From Desulfuromonas sp. (GTDB lineage: Bacteria > Desulfobacterota > Desulfuromonadia > Desulfuromonadales > Geopsychrobacteraceae), in assembly GCA_002869695.1 (NCBI GenBank), contig PKUD01000056.1, forward strand, positions 1 to 37,381: a stretch of DNA of 37,381 nucleotides, in the 5' to 3' direction. Every line of letters begins with the position of its first letter. Within the stretch, counting starts at the first letter, position 1. The translations under genes were made by a program, and so were the position numbers. A model generated the notes under the pieces. That model was given only the letters and a program-made list of their open reading frames with translations, was not told the origin of the DNA and made no database searches. Positions 23,073 to 32,016 of this stretch are shown piece after piece.

Positions 23073-23249
23073 ATGAAATGTCCCGTCTGTAAAAAAGAGA
23101 GCCTGTTCGACATCGGTTCCCCCAGTGATGAATTCTCTCCGGAACTGGCAAGCTGTGGTTATTGCGGAGCTTACTGGACCCACAGTCCCCGCCACAACAA
23201 AGCGGTGCTGGTCAATTTCGGGTCAGCCCGCAATACGTCGCTCTACTAG
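23073..23249 (+). CDS. Small zinc-ribbon protein
   Basis: 58 residues. It has a C-P-V-C knuckle at 3-6 and a C-G-Y-C knuckle at 28-31, giving a treble-clef or zinc-ribbon pattern, then A-Y-W-T-H-S-P-R-H. No named family is recognised. It could bind nucleic acid or act as an accessory factor. The strong promoter, a good AGGAG site and the following terminator make it a clear single-gene unit. Confidence 0.8.
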   Translation: MKCPVCKKESLFDIGSPSDEFSPELASCGYCGAYWTHSPRHNKAVLVNFGSARNTSLY

Positions 23250-23277
23250 CCGACTGCTCTAGCAACAGGACAAAACA

Positions 23278-23302
23278 AAAGGCCGCCAGCATGGCGGCCT
23301 TT
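23278..23302. terminator. Bidirectional terminator
   Basis: GGCCGCC (23281-23287) pairs with GGCGGCC (23293-23299), extended by AAA/TTT to ten pairs. It is shared by the zinc-ribbon gene and the converging EVE gene. Confidence 0.88.
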
Positions 23303-23306
23303 GTGT

Positions 23307-23765
23307 TTATTCTCTACTGAGAATAAACTCCCACTGCTCCTCGGTGACCGGGGTGATCGACAGCCGGTTCCCTTTCCGCAGCAGCTGCATCCCCTGCAGT
23401 TCATCGTATTGCTTCAGTTCACTCAGTGAAATCAGTCGCTTCAGGGTTCGTACGAACTTGATATCGACCATGATCCAACGCGGCTTGGCAGGGTCGCTTT
23501 TCGGGTCGAAGTACTTACTCTGCGGATCAAACGCGGTAAAATCGGGATAGCCTTCGCGCACCACCTGCATGATTCCGACGATCCCCGGCTCCGGGCAGTT
23601 GGAGTGGTAGAAAAAAACCAGATCGCCAACTCTCATGTCATCACGCATCATATTGCGTGCCTGGTAGTTGCGCACACCGTCCCAGTGTTCGGTCTGCGCC
23701 GGCATCGCCTGCAGGGCTTCGATACTGAACGCTTCCGGCTCGGATTTCATCAACCAGTAATTCAT
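23307..23765 (-). CDS. EVE domain protein (thymocyte nuclear protein 1-like)
   Basis: 152 residues, the full length of a single EVE domain. Visible marks are the start M-N-Y-W-L-M-K-S-E-P, W-D-G-V-R-N-Y-Q-A-R-N, V-G-D-L-V-F-F-Y-H-S-N, G-I-V-G-I-M-Q-V, and W-I-M-V-D-I-K-F. EVE is a PUA-like fold that recognises modified bases. The target is unknown. It stands alone, divergent from the kinase gene. Confidence 0.95.
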   Translation of the reverse strand: MNYWLMKSEPEAFSIEALQAMPAQTEHWDGVRNYQARNMMRDDMRVGDLVFFYHSNCPEPGIVGIMQVVREGYPDFTAFDPQSKYFDPKSDPAKPRWIMVDIKFVRTLKRLISLSELKQYDELQGMQLLRKGNRLSITPVTEEQWEFILSRE

Positions 23766-23863
23766 CTCCAGCTCCTTCTATTTCCAGGACAATAGGTGTA
23801 TTCTGCAAAACACTCGACAATAGCCCTTACTTTAACCCATTCCGGCAGCGGAAAACGAGACAG

Positions 23864-24853
23864 ATGAGTCATTCTTTAGAGCACCCTTTCGATCGCCTGA
23901 CCCCTGACTTCATCATGGATGCGGTGGAGAGCCAGGGCTATCGCTGTGATTGCCGGACCTTTGCCCTGAACAGTTATGAAAACCGCGTTTACCAGGTCGG
24001 CATTGAAGATACGGAGCCGATCATCGCCAAGTTCTACCGCCCGGACCGCTGGAACGATGCCCAGATTCTCGAAGAACATCTGCTCTGCTTCGAGCTGACT
24101 GATCACGAACTGCCGGTGGTGGCTCCGCTAAAAAATTCTCAGGACGAAAGCCTGTTTGAATATAATGGCTTTCGTTTCTCGCTCTTCCCCCGCCAGGGCG
24201 GCCACGCCCCGGAACTGGACAACCTGCACAACCTGTTCACAATGGGCCGCCTGCTCGGGCGTATCCACCTGGTCGGAGCCAGTCGCCCCTTCCTCCAGCG
24301 TCCCCAGCTCGACAGCCGGAGCTTCGGTCATGAAAGTGTTAAGCTGATCAGCGAGCAGTTTATTCCAGCGGAATACAAGGCTGCCTACGACAGTCTGACC
24401 GATGACCTGCTGAAGGCTATCGACCAGATTATGGCCCGCATCAACAATCCAAGACCAATCCGCGTCCATGGTGATTGTCACTCGGGCAACATCCTCTGGC
24501 GCAGTGAGGCGCCGCATTTAGTCGATTTTGACGATACCCGCTCCGCTCCGGCGATTCAGGATCTCTGGATGCTGCTCTCCGGCGACCGTCAGCGACAGAT
24601 GAACCAACTCAGCGAAATCGTCGAAGGCTACAGCGAGTTCTACGATTTTCATCCCGAGGAGCTGCAGCTGGTCGAAGTACTGCGCACGCTACGCATGCTG
24701 CACTACAGTGCCTGGCTGGCCCGCCGCTGGGAGGACCCCACCTTCCCGCGCAACTTTCCCTGGTTCAACACCCCCAGCTACTGGGGTGAACATATTCTGG
24801 AGCTGCGCGAACAGTTTGCCGCCCTGCAGGAAGAGCCACTGCAGCTCCTCTAA
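23864..24853 (+). CDS. srkA: SrkA/YihE-like stress response kinase
   Basis: 329 residues, APH-type kinase fold. The N-terminal lobe has Y-E-N-R-V-Y-Q-V-G-I and I-I-A-K-F-Y-R-P, with Lys for ATP. The catalytic segment is R-V-H-G-D-C-H-S-G-N-I-L-W and the metal site is L-V-D-F-D-D. This is the YihE/SrkA family, a Ser/Thr kinase linked in E. coli to envelope stress and the Cpx regulon. The last 4 bases overlap the converging MFS gene. Confidence 0.93.
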   Translation: MSHSLEHPFDRLTPDFIMDAVESQGYRCDCRTFALNSYENRVYQVGIEDTEPIIAKFYRPDRWNDAQILEEHLLCFELTDHELPVVAPLKNSQDESLFEYNGFRFSLFPRQGGHAPELDNLHNLFTMGRLLGRIHLVGASRPFLQRPQLDSRSFGHESVKLISEQFIPAEYKAAYDSLTDDLLKAIDQIMARINNPRPIRVHGDCHSGNILWRSEAPHLVDFDDTRSAPAIQDLWMLLSGDRQRQMNQLSEIVEGYSEFYDFHPEELQLVEVLRTLRMLHYSAWLARRWEDPTFPRNFPWFNTPSYWGEHILELREQFAALQEEPLQLL

Positions 24854-26235
24854 GGCATCTCCGGCTCACCTTTAAAACGCCCCACGGAACAGAAAATTCC
24901 CACCACACAAAGGCCGCAAAACACCAAAAGCGCCGTACGCATGCTAGCAAGGAAAGCGCCCTGCGTCTCAACCGTGACCGGATCCCCCCCCATCAGAATT
25001 GAAAAAATGATGGTAATAATAGTCATGCTGGTCATCATACCCAGGGTGCGCATGCTTGAACTGAGACCCGACGCGATGCCGAGGTAGCGAGGTGGAACGC
25101 TGCCCATGATGACACTGACGTTTGGCGAGGAGAACAGGGCGAAACCGACCCCGAGAAAGGCCAGGGTTGCAATAATCATCGCCATCGAGGAAGCCTCCGT
25201 GAGATTCGCCGCTACGCCAAGCCCGCTGGCGCACAGCAGCATGCCGACCGTCGCCACTCGTGCTGCCGGGTAGCGGTCGGCCAGCCGGCCGCAGAACGGC
25301 GACAAAAAGGCCTGCATGATCGGCTGAACAATCAGCAGAGTGCCCGCCTGTTGCGGGCTCATCCCCTTGACATACTGCAGGTAGAGACTGAGAAAAAAGG
25401 TCACCCCGAAGGTAGCGGCGTAATTGAACAGGGCCGCCAGGTTACTCAGGGCAAAGATCCGGTTGCGTCGCAACAACCCGACATTGAGAACCGGGTATTC
25501 GATCCGCGCCTCAAAGAGCAGAAAAAGAATCAGGCCGGTCACCCCGAGACCGACAAGACCCCAGGCCCAAAGACCCTGATCCAGGTTGGAGGCGCCGGAA
25601 ATCAACAGCAGGATTGCGCCGGCATAGAGCAGGCTGCCCTGCCAGTCAAACAACTCGCCCTTGGCATCGGCCCATTCACCGCGAAACTTGGCCAGAGAGA
25701 CCAGGTACGCTACTGTGCCGAAGGGGATACAGAGATAGAAAATCGATCGCCAGCCGAAAGCAGAGACCAGCATGCCGCCGAAAAAAGGCCCGCAGGAAAT
25801 TCCGGCATAGACACTGGCCACCGCAATCCCCAAGGCCCGTCCACGCTCCTCGGGCGGAAAAACAGAGACGACAATCGCCATGGTCGTCGCCATCACCATC
25901 GAACCACCCATCCCCTGCAGAAAACGCAAGCCGATGATCGATTCGATCGACCAGGCCTGGGAGAGCATTCCGCCGACCAGGGTAAACAGGATCAGCCCGT
26001 ACTGAAAAACCCTTCGCCGGCCGTGGATATCGCCAAGACGCCCCATCGCCAGGAGAAAGATTGAGGCGGAAAGGACATAAGTCGTTTCCACCAGGCCCAG
26101 CTGCATGGCACTGGCGTCGAATTCGCGGCCCATGACCGGCAGGGACACCCCGACCGCCGACATCATGAACGGCATCAGGAAATGCGCCACACAGACGACA
26201 AACAGGGTAGCTCGACGGGATATGGCGTTCTGCAT
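24850..26235 (-). CDS. MFS drug:H+ antiporter, DHA2-type
   Basis: 461 residues with about 12-14 membrane helices. Motif A is present as G-R-L-G-D-I-H-G-R-R-R after helix 2, and G-R-L-A-D-R-Y in the second half. The R-F-L-Q-G-M-G-G-S-M of helix 4 and a motif C-like G-x-x-x-G-P-F-F-G-G support a DHA-type exporter. It extrudes small toxic compounds across the inner membrane. Substrates cannot be read from sequence. It has no adjacent regulator or fusion protein. Confidence 0.93.
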   Translation of the reverse strand: MQNAISRRATLFVVCVAHFLMPFMMSAVGVSLPVMGREFDASAMQLGLVETTYVLSASIFLLAMGRLGDIHGRRRVFQYGLILFTLVGGMLSQAWSIESIIGLRFLQGMGGSMVMATTMAIVVSVFPPEERGRALGIAVASVYAGISCGPFFGGMLVSAFGWRSIFYLCIPFGTVAYLVSLAKFRGEWADAKGELFDWQGSLLYAGAILLLISGASNLDQGLWAWGLVGLGVTGLILFLLFEARIEYPVLNVGLLRRNRIFALSNLAALFNYAATFGVTFFLSLYLQYVKGMSPQQAGTLLIVQPIMQAFLSPFCGRLADRYPAARVATVGMLLCASGLGVAANLTEASSMAMIIATLAFLGVGFALFSSPNVSVIMGSVPPRYLGIASGLSSSMRTLGMMTSMTIITIIFSILMGGDPVTVETQGAFLASMRTALLVFCGLCVVGIFCSVGRFKGEPEMP

Positions 26236-26557
26236 CAGCGGAGATCTCCCGACAGGCGGCCAGCCAGGTAAAACATTTCATGGGACAGAAAGGCTTATTC
26301 TGCCCTGTCCATTGGGCCGGGTCGAGAAATTTCTTATGCCTTGAAAAATGGGTCGATATCGCGGAAAAGGGTCGGTCAACTCGAGATCACGGGTTGACCG
26401 ATTGCAATTTAGCGGTTTCAGGAAAACTCAAAAAAAAGACATCGCCATTTTATTCAATTATGAGACCAGCACTCAGGTTAGCCTTGACGAATGTCGTACA
26501 GCCACCCGGATCTTATCCAGAAGATGAGCGGGCTGACACCCAGACAACAAAGACTTA
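26236..26557. other. Intergenic, 322 bp, with a 9-bp inverted repeat
   Basis: It lies between the end of phoU and the start of the MFS gene. TCGGTCAAC (26372-26380) and GTTGACCGA (26393-26401) are perfect inverted arms around 12 bases. No T-run follows on either strand, so this is a hairpin or regulator site rather than a clear terminator. No gene is supported. Confidence 0.6.
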
Positions 26558-27214
26558 TTAGCTCAAATCATGATGGCGGATGATCTCACCGTCAATCAGA
26601 TAGACGACATCCTCGGCGATATTCGTGGCCAGGTCGGCAATCCGTTCCATATAGCGGGAGATCGACAGGTACAATACCAGCGAGTCAATCTGTTCAGGAT
26701 GAGCGCGAATTGCCGCCTTGACGTGGTTGAAGTTGTCCTTGTGCTGAGTATCCACCACGTCATCCATCCGGACAGTCTTGCGCGCCAGTTCACTGTCCTG
26801 CTGGACAAGGGAATCGAGACTCATCTTGAGCATTGTCTGAATTTGGTCAGCCATCTGCTGCAGGTTATAGGGGGCCGGGGTCGGATCTGACGCCAACTCT
26901 GCCGCCCGCTGGGCGATATTCACCGACAGGTCGGCTATCCGTTCCAGGTCATTGTTCATCTTCAACACCGAGACGATCAGCCGCAGATCGGTGGCCACCG
27001 GCTGGTGGAGGGCCAGCACCTTGAGACATTCCTCCTCGAGATCGACCTCCATGCGATCCACCTCGTCATCCCCCGCCAGAACCTTCTCTGCCAACTGGCT
27101 GTCGGCATTCATCAGCGCCTGGATTGCCTGCTGAACCCGTCCCTCGACTACCGCCGTCAGAGAGAGCAGCATTTTTTTCAGTTCATCGAGTTCTTTTTGC
27201 ATCAATACAGTCAT
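26558..27214 (-). CDS. phoU: Phosphate signalling protein PhoU
   Basis: 218 residues, two PhoU helical repeats. Typical marks are D-R-M-E-V-D-L-E-E, A-T-D-L-R-L-I-V-S-V-L-K-M-N-N-D-L-E-R-I-A-D, and the second-repeat R-Y-M-E-R-I-A-D-L-A-T-N-I-A-E-D-V, which form the metal-binding E-x-x-x-D clusters. PhoU links Pst transport to PhoR, keeping PhoB off when phosphate is plentiful. Last gene of the pst operon, 25 nt after pstB. Confidence 0.96.
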   Translation of the reverse strand: MTVLMQKELDELKKMLLSLTAVVEGRVQQAIQALMNADSQLAEKVLAGDDEVDRMEVDLEEECLKVLALHQPVATDLRLIVSVLKMNNDLERIADLSVNIAQRAAELASDPTPAPYNLQQMADQIQTMLKMSLDSLVQQDSELARKTVRMDDVVDTQHKDNFNHVKAAIRAHPEQIDSLVLYLSISRYMERIADLATNIAEDVVYLIDGEIIRHHDLS

Positions 27215-27239
27215 AATTTTCTACTCCTCCAGAGGTCTC

Positions 27240-28013
27240 TTAGCCGAAACGGCCGGTAATGTAGTCTTCCGTCTGCTTTTTGGCTGGTTTGACGAACAGC
27301 TGCTTGGTCACACCGAATTCGATCAGGTCTCCCTCGAAAAGAAACGCGGTAAAGTCGGATACCCGTGCGGCCTGCTGCATGTTGTGGGTGACGATGATGA
27401 TGGTGAAATCCTTGCGCAGTTCACCGATCAGTTCCTCGACCCGGGCCGTCGATTTTGGATCGAGGGCGCTACACGGCTCATCCATCAGGATCACCGACGG
27501 ATTGACAGCGATCGCCCGGGCAATGCAGAGTCGCTGCATCTGTCCGCCGGAGAGTCCCAGCGCGCTGTCCTGCAGACGGTCCTTGACCTCGTCCCAGAGC
27601 GCCGCACCTTTCAGGCTGTTTTCCACCCGTTCGTCGAGAAAAGCTTTGTCTTTTTCCCCGGCAATCCGCAGTCCGTAGATGACATTTTCGTAGATCGACT
27701 TGGGGAAGGGGTTCGATTTCTGAAAGACCATCCCCACCTTGCGCCGCAGTTCAATAACGTCGGTACTCTTATCATAAATACTTTCCCCGTCGAGAATGAC
27801 TTTACCCTCGACCCGGCTGATATCGATCAGGTCGTTCATCCGGTTGAAGCAGCGCAGCAGGGTGCTTTTGCCGCAACCTGAGGGACCGATCAACGCAGTC
27901 ACCTGCTTTTCAGGAAATTTCAGATCGACGCCGTGAATGGCCCGCGATTCTCCGTAGTAGAAGCGCAGGTCTTCGACTTCGATAATCGGATTGTCTATTT
28001 GAATCTGTTTCAT
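27240..28013 (-). CDS. pstB: Phosphate ABC transporter ATPase PstB
   Basis: 257 residues, complete. Walker [11 protein letters not shown]-loop in F-Q-K-S-N-P-F-P, signature L-S-G-G-Q-M-Q-R, Walker B V-I-L-M-D-E-P, H-loop V-T-H-N. The [14 protein letters not shown] stretch is specific to PstB. It drives high-affinity phosphate import with PstA and PstC. Confidence 0.97.
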   Translation of the reverse strand: MKQIQIDNPIIEVEDLRFYYGESRAIHGVDLKFPEKQVTALIGPSGCGKSTLLRCFNRMNDLIDISRVEGKVILDGESIYDKSTDVIELRRKVGMVFQKSNPFPKSIYENVIYGLRIAGEKDKAFLDERVENSLKGAALWDEVKDRLQDSALGLSGGQMQRLCIARAIAVNPSVILMDEPCSALDPKSTARVEELIGELRKDFTIIIVTHNMQQAARVSDFTAFLFEGDLIEFGVTKQLFVKPAKKQTEDYITGRFG

Positions 28014-28028
28014 GGTTACAGTCGTCTC

Positions 28029-29645
28029 CTAGAAAGTGCCGAAAGTGTAGCGTTTTTTCATTTTATTGCGCAGCCGGATTGCCACGCTGCTCATGAGCAG
28101 CACGATCAACACCAGCAGAAGTGTGGTGACGAAGACCATCGGCTTGGCCGCCTCGACATTGTGTGACTGGAAGCCGATATCGTAGATATGAAAACCCAGG
28201 TGCATGAACTTGCGATCCAGGTGCAGAAAGGGGAAGTTGCCATCGATCGGCAGGGCCGGAGCCAGCTTGACCACCCCGGTGATCATCAGTGGCGCCACTT
28301 CTCCCGCTGCACGGGCCATGGCCAGAATCAGTCCGGTCATGATGCCTGGGGACGCCATCGGCAGCAGCACCCGGTAGAGGGTCTGGAACTTGGTAGCCCC
28401 CAGGGCGTAGGATCCTTCGCGCATCTCCCGGGGAATTGCTCCCAGCGCTTCCTCTGTAGAAACGATGACCACCGGTACGGTCAACAGCGCCAGCGTCAAA
28501 CTGGCCCAGAGCAGTCCGCCGGTGCCGAAGGTCGGGGTGGGGCTGCGCTCCGGAAAGAACAACATGTCGATACTGTGGCCGATGCCGTAGATGAAGAAGC
28601 CGAGGCCGAAGATGCCGTAGACAATTGAGGGGATTCCCGCCAGGTTGTTGACCGCGATCCTGACGATACGAACCAGCAAACCTTCCTTGGCATATTCACG
28701 CAGGTAGACGGCGGCGATCACCCCGAGCGGGAAGGAGAACAGGCTCATGACGAAGATCAGCATGACCGTGCCGAAGATCGCCGGGAACAGCCCGCCCTCG
28801 GTGTTCGATTCGCGTGGCTCGCCGACGAACAGTTCCACCAGTTTGTGCAGGTAAAACAACGCTTTTTCGCCGGTCGTCATCAGGTTCGGTTCATACACCT
28901 GGAAAATATCGGCCAGGACGATTTCCTTCTCCCGCCCATCCGCATCGGCAAAAACCGCTTTAGCTTTCCGGACCGCGGCAACCCGATTGGTCTGAAGCTT
29001 TATCAGACGACCAAAGTCTTCATTCAATTCCTCCTGCTCATTGAGCAGTTCGATGCGTTTCGGATCATCGGCGGCAAGTTTCCGATAGTCATATTTAAGC
29101 AGGGTCAGGCGCATCTGTTCCATGCGATAGCTGTCATCGTTGAGTTTTTCTTCCAGTTCAGTCAGCTCTTCCTTCTGGGTATTGACCCGTTCGAGTTCCG
29201 ACAACAGTGCATAGGTCGTTGCCGGGACCTGTTGAATGCGGTCGGTTTCGATTTTCTGCAGGGTGCCGTAGAAGTCACCGTGTTCAATTCTTTCCAGCAC
29301 CATGACCTCACCCGGAGCCGTTTCGGTGACGATCTGGGATTCGTCAATCCAGCGGAAATCAAGTCCGTAGAGATCACGATTGGCAATCTTGTATTGACGG
29401 CGAAGCCCCGACTTGTCAGCAGTCTCTTCGATACGCATCTGCTGACCATAGACTCTGCTGCCGTCCTTGAGTTCCAGTTCCTTGATTGCTGACGGCCAGA
29501 ACACGCCCAACCCGTTGGTCATGATCACGACAATCAGGACGATGGCGCTCAGCAGGGTCAATGACAGGGCTGCTCCGGTCAGCCAGACCATCGGCTCACC
29601 AACCCGCCAGAACTTGTTCATCTCTTTATGTTGACGTTTCTGCAT
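28029..29645 (-). CDS. pstA: Phosphate ABC permease PstA, long form
   Basis: 538 residues, nearly double E. coli PstA (296). A first membrane helix (about 18-42) is followed by a large periplasmic insertion to about residue 270. That insertion is rich in charged helix (E-E-L-T-E-L-E-E-K-L-N near 160), probably coiled coil. The permease domain follows, with the G-A-I-P-R-E-M-R-E-G-S-Y-A-L-G-A coupling loop. Long PstA forms are known in Pseudomonas and Vibrio. The insertion has no assigned function. The start overlaps the pstC stop by one base (TGATG). Confidence 0.95.
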   Translation of the reverse strand: MQKRQHKEMNKFWRVGEPMVWLTGAALSLTLLSAIVLIVVIMTNGLGVFWPSAIKELELKDGSRVYGQQMRIEETADKSGLRRQYKIANRDLYGLDFRWIDESQIVTETAPGEVMVLERIEHGDFYGTLQKIETDRIQQVPATTYALLSELERVNTQKEELTELEEKLNDDSYRMEQMRLTLLKYDYRKLAADDPKRIELLNEQEELNEDFGRLIKLQTNRVAAVRKAKAVFADADGREKEIVLADIFQVYEPNLMTTGEKALFYLHKLVELFVGEPRESNTEGGLFPAIFGTVMLIFVMSLFSFPLGVIAAVYLREYAKEGLLVRIVRIAVNNLAGIPSIVYGIFGLGFFIYGIGHSIDMLFFPERSPTPTFGTGGLLWASLTLALLTVPVVIVSTEEALGAIPREMREGSYALGATKFQTLYRVLLPMASPGIMTGLILAMARAAGEVAPLMITGVVKLAPALPIDGNFPFLHLDRKFMHLGFHIYDIGFQSHNVEAAKPMVFVTTLLLVLIVLLMSSVAIRLRNKMKKRYTFGTF

Positions 29646-31861
29646 CAGAACCTTCCGTACTTGGCGCGCAGTCGCTGGCGAACGATTTCGGCAACGGTGT
29701 TAACGATGAAAGTCATTATGAACAGGATGACCGCTGACAAAAACAGGGTCCGGTAAAGCGAGCCGTCCACCGGAGCCTCCGGTATTTCAACGGCGATGTT
29801 GGCCGACAACGGGCGCATGCCGTTGAAAATCGAAAGGTCCATGATTGCCGTGTTGCCGGTGGCCATCAGCACAATCATGGTTTCGCCGACGGCCCGGCCG
29901 AAGCCAATCATGGTGCCGGCAAATATACCCGGCGAAGCCGAGGGCAGGATCACCCGCCAGACGGTCTGCCAGCGACTGGCCCCTAAGGCCAGCGAAGCGG
30001 CTTTAAGATTGGGCGGAACATTGGAGAGAGAATCCTCGGCGATGGTGAAAATGATCGGAATAACCGCAAAACCCATGGCAAAAGCAATGATGATACAGTT
30101 GCGCGGGTCATAGCGAACGCCCATTTCACTGAACAGCCACTGCTTGAGGTTGCCGTCGAAAAAGAGGTTCTCCATGCCTGGGCCAAGCATCGAAGCAACT
30201 GCAACCGCCATGATGATCACCGGGACAACTGCCAGGAACTCAAAACCTCGTTCGACCCGTTTAAGCGGTTCCAGTTTGCGTGCCGCCTGCCAGATCAGGA
30301 TACTGACCATCAACGCTGCGGGAATCAGAATCATACTCAGGAACATCGAACCGAGAGTCCGCTCCACCAGCGGGGCCAGCCAGAGAGCCGCCAGGAAACC
30401 GATGATAACCGTCGGTATCGCCGCCATGACCTCCACCGTCGGCTTTACTATCCCACGTAGCCGCGGGCGAGCGAACTGACTGGTGTAGATAGCACCAAAG
30501 ATTGCCAGCGGTACAGCAAATAGCATGGCGTAAAATGTGCCTTTGAGGGTACCGAAGATTAATGGTGACAAACTCAGTTTCGGCTCGTAATCGTCACTGG
30601 CGGAAGAGGACTGCCAGGCGTAGACCGGTTTGTCGTAACCCTCGTACCAGACCTTGCCGAACAGGGTGCCAAAATTGATTTCAGGGTGAGGGATGTCGAG
30701 CTTCCAGCTGAGCAGTTCCCCTTTGTCGGACAATGCGATTATGGCATCGCCGCGGGTGGTCAGCTGGTAGATGCGGATATCGTCCTGGGGATTTAAAGTG
30801 AGCAGCTCGCGCTCACTGGTCATATGATCGAAATTCAATCCCTGACTACCGAGACTGATCACGGTTTTATCCTGAGATGATCGTGCCAGAGAGCGAACAG
30901 CGCCCTCATGCAGTGACAGATCGTGAATGCGGGTCAGGGTTCTGTTGCCAGTTTCGTCGCGGACCGGGAACCAGGATGTCACCTGACCCGTTTCATCGCC
31001 CACGGCGAGCGAGATATCACCCAGCACCATGTTCAAAGCCGTTATACTACGACCGTCACCGAAGGCCTGAAACGATTCGACCAGCCCGATCTCATCCATG
31101 TCGGAGAGGTCCCAACGCGCCAACTCACCCTGATCGCTACCGGCAAATAACTGCTTACCGTCATCGCTGATCGCCAGAGCACTGATATCTCCCTTGAAGA
31201 TGACTTCGAGCTGCTCTTCAGCTTCGCTGATCTCCTCATCGCCGAACATGCTTTCCGTGACAGCGAGGATCTTCACATGCAGGCTATTGGCGGAAAACAG
31301 ATCAACGCGGGTCTGTTGCCCCTCTTCATCGATCCGGGCCAGAGTTCGCAGCGGCATTCCCTGCGTCGGTGAGTCGAAAACGGCTTGCTGTTCGATGCGG
31401 TGAACGATACTACGCTTGTTGTTGTTCTGCTCGTCGAAAAATGGACTGAACTTGACCTGCTCGATGGTCAGACTGCCGTCATCCCAAAGGAGTGCATGCT
31501 GAAGTCGGCCGAAGGTTTCTACCGAAACCAGGGCCTGCCTGCCGGTATCACTGCTGAGTTGCTCATGATCCAGAGGCGAACCGTCCTTGATGTTGAAGAA
31601 GCTGACCAGCCCGCTCGCATCGATGCTATAGCCAGTTTCCAGGTACTCATCCATTGCTACGGCGCTGACCTCAGCGGCGTTGTCCAGTCTGTTGCTAGCG
31701 TACAGCTCCGAATCAGGTGGCAGAAAAAGCGGCAATGAGACTTTAGCAATCAGCACCAGAATCAAAATGACACTGAAGATAATCGCCATCCCCCCGACGG
31801 TGATTATCCACTTTGCCAGCTGATCGTTCCGTTTGATTTTTTTGCGGAATGCCTGGTTCAT
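29645..31861 (-). CDS. pstC: Phosphate ABC permease PstC, long form with propeller-like domain
   Basis: 738 residues against about 320 in E. coli. After a first helix (about 18-42) lies a ~380-residue periplasmic region with repeated WD-like units, for example A-L-A-I-S-D-D-G-K-Q-L-F-A-G-S-D, A-V-G-D-E-T-G-Q-V-T-S-W, A-V-R-S-L-A-R-S-S-Q and I-A-L-S-D-K-G-E-L-L-S-W. This suggests a beta-propeller. The permease domain spans about 440-738 with the coupling loop A-S-L-A-L-G-A-S-R-W-Q-T. Related long forms occur in other Proteobacteria. The extra domain may touch PstS or PstA. Confidence 0.95.
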   Translation of the reverse strand: MNQAFRKKIKRNDQLAKWIITVGGMAIIFSVILILVLIAKVSLPLFLPPDSELYASNRLDNAAEVSAVAMDEYLETGYSIDASGLVSFFNIKDGSPLDHEQLSSDTGRQALVSVETFGRLQHALLWDDGSLTIEQVKFSPFFDEQNNNKRSIVHRIEQQAVFDSPTQGMPLRTLARIDEEGQQTRVDLFSANSLHVKILAVTESMFGDEEISEAEEQLEVIFKGDISALAISDDGKQLFAGSDQGELARWDLSDMDEIGLVESFQAFGDGRSITALNMVLGDISLAVGDETGQVTSWFPVRDETGNRTLTRIHDLSLHEGAVRSLARSSQDKTVISLGSQGLNFDHMTSERELLTLNPQDDIRIYQLTTRGDAIIALSDKGELLSWKLDIPHPEINFGTLFGKVWYEGYDKPVYAWQSSSASDDYEPKLSLSPLIFGTLKGTFYAMLFAVPLAIFGAIYTSQFARPRLRGIVKPTVEVMAAIPTVIIGFLAALWLAPLVERTLGSMFLSMILIPAALMVSILIWQAARKLEPLKRVERGFEFLAVVPVIIMAVAVASMLGPGMENLFFDGNLKQWLFSEMGVRYDPRNCIIIAFAMGFAVIPIIFTIAEDSLSNVPPNLKAASLALGASRWQTVWRVILPSASPGIFAGTMIGFGRAVGETMIVLMATGNTAIMDLSIFNGMRPLSANIAVEIPEAPVDGSLYRTLFLSAVILFIMTFIVNTVAEIVRQRLRAKYGRF

Positions 31862-31877
31862 ACATCCTCTTTATTAG

Positions 31878-31989
31878 CTTCTCTCGCGGGCTTCGTTGAG
31901 AGAAGAATATCTCTTAATCTTCGCTAGGAAACCACTCTCTAAACACGCGAACAGGCTCTACCCCCATATTTCAGGGGCAGAGCCTCGCG
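31878..31989 (-). other. Two hairpins between pstS and pstC
   Basis: A perfect 8-bp stem (31878-31885 with 31898-31905) lies next to a long imperfect stem-loop (31946-31950 with 31985-31989, and 31953-31964 with 31974-31985 sharing the end base). Neither has a T-run. In many bacteria such hairpins stabilise the pstS message and lower the expression of the permease genes. Confidence 0.6.
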
Positions 31990-32016
31990 TAATCAGGGAC
32001 TTATGCTGACCAGCTG

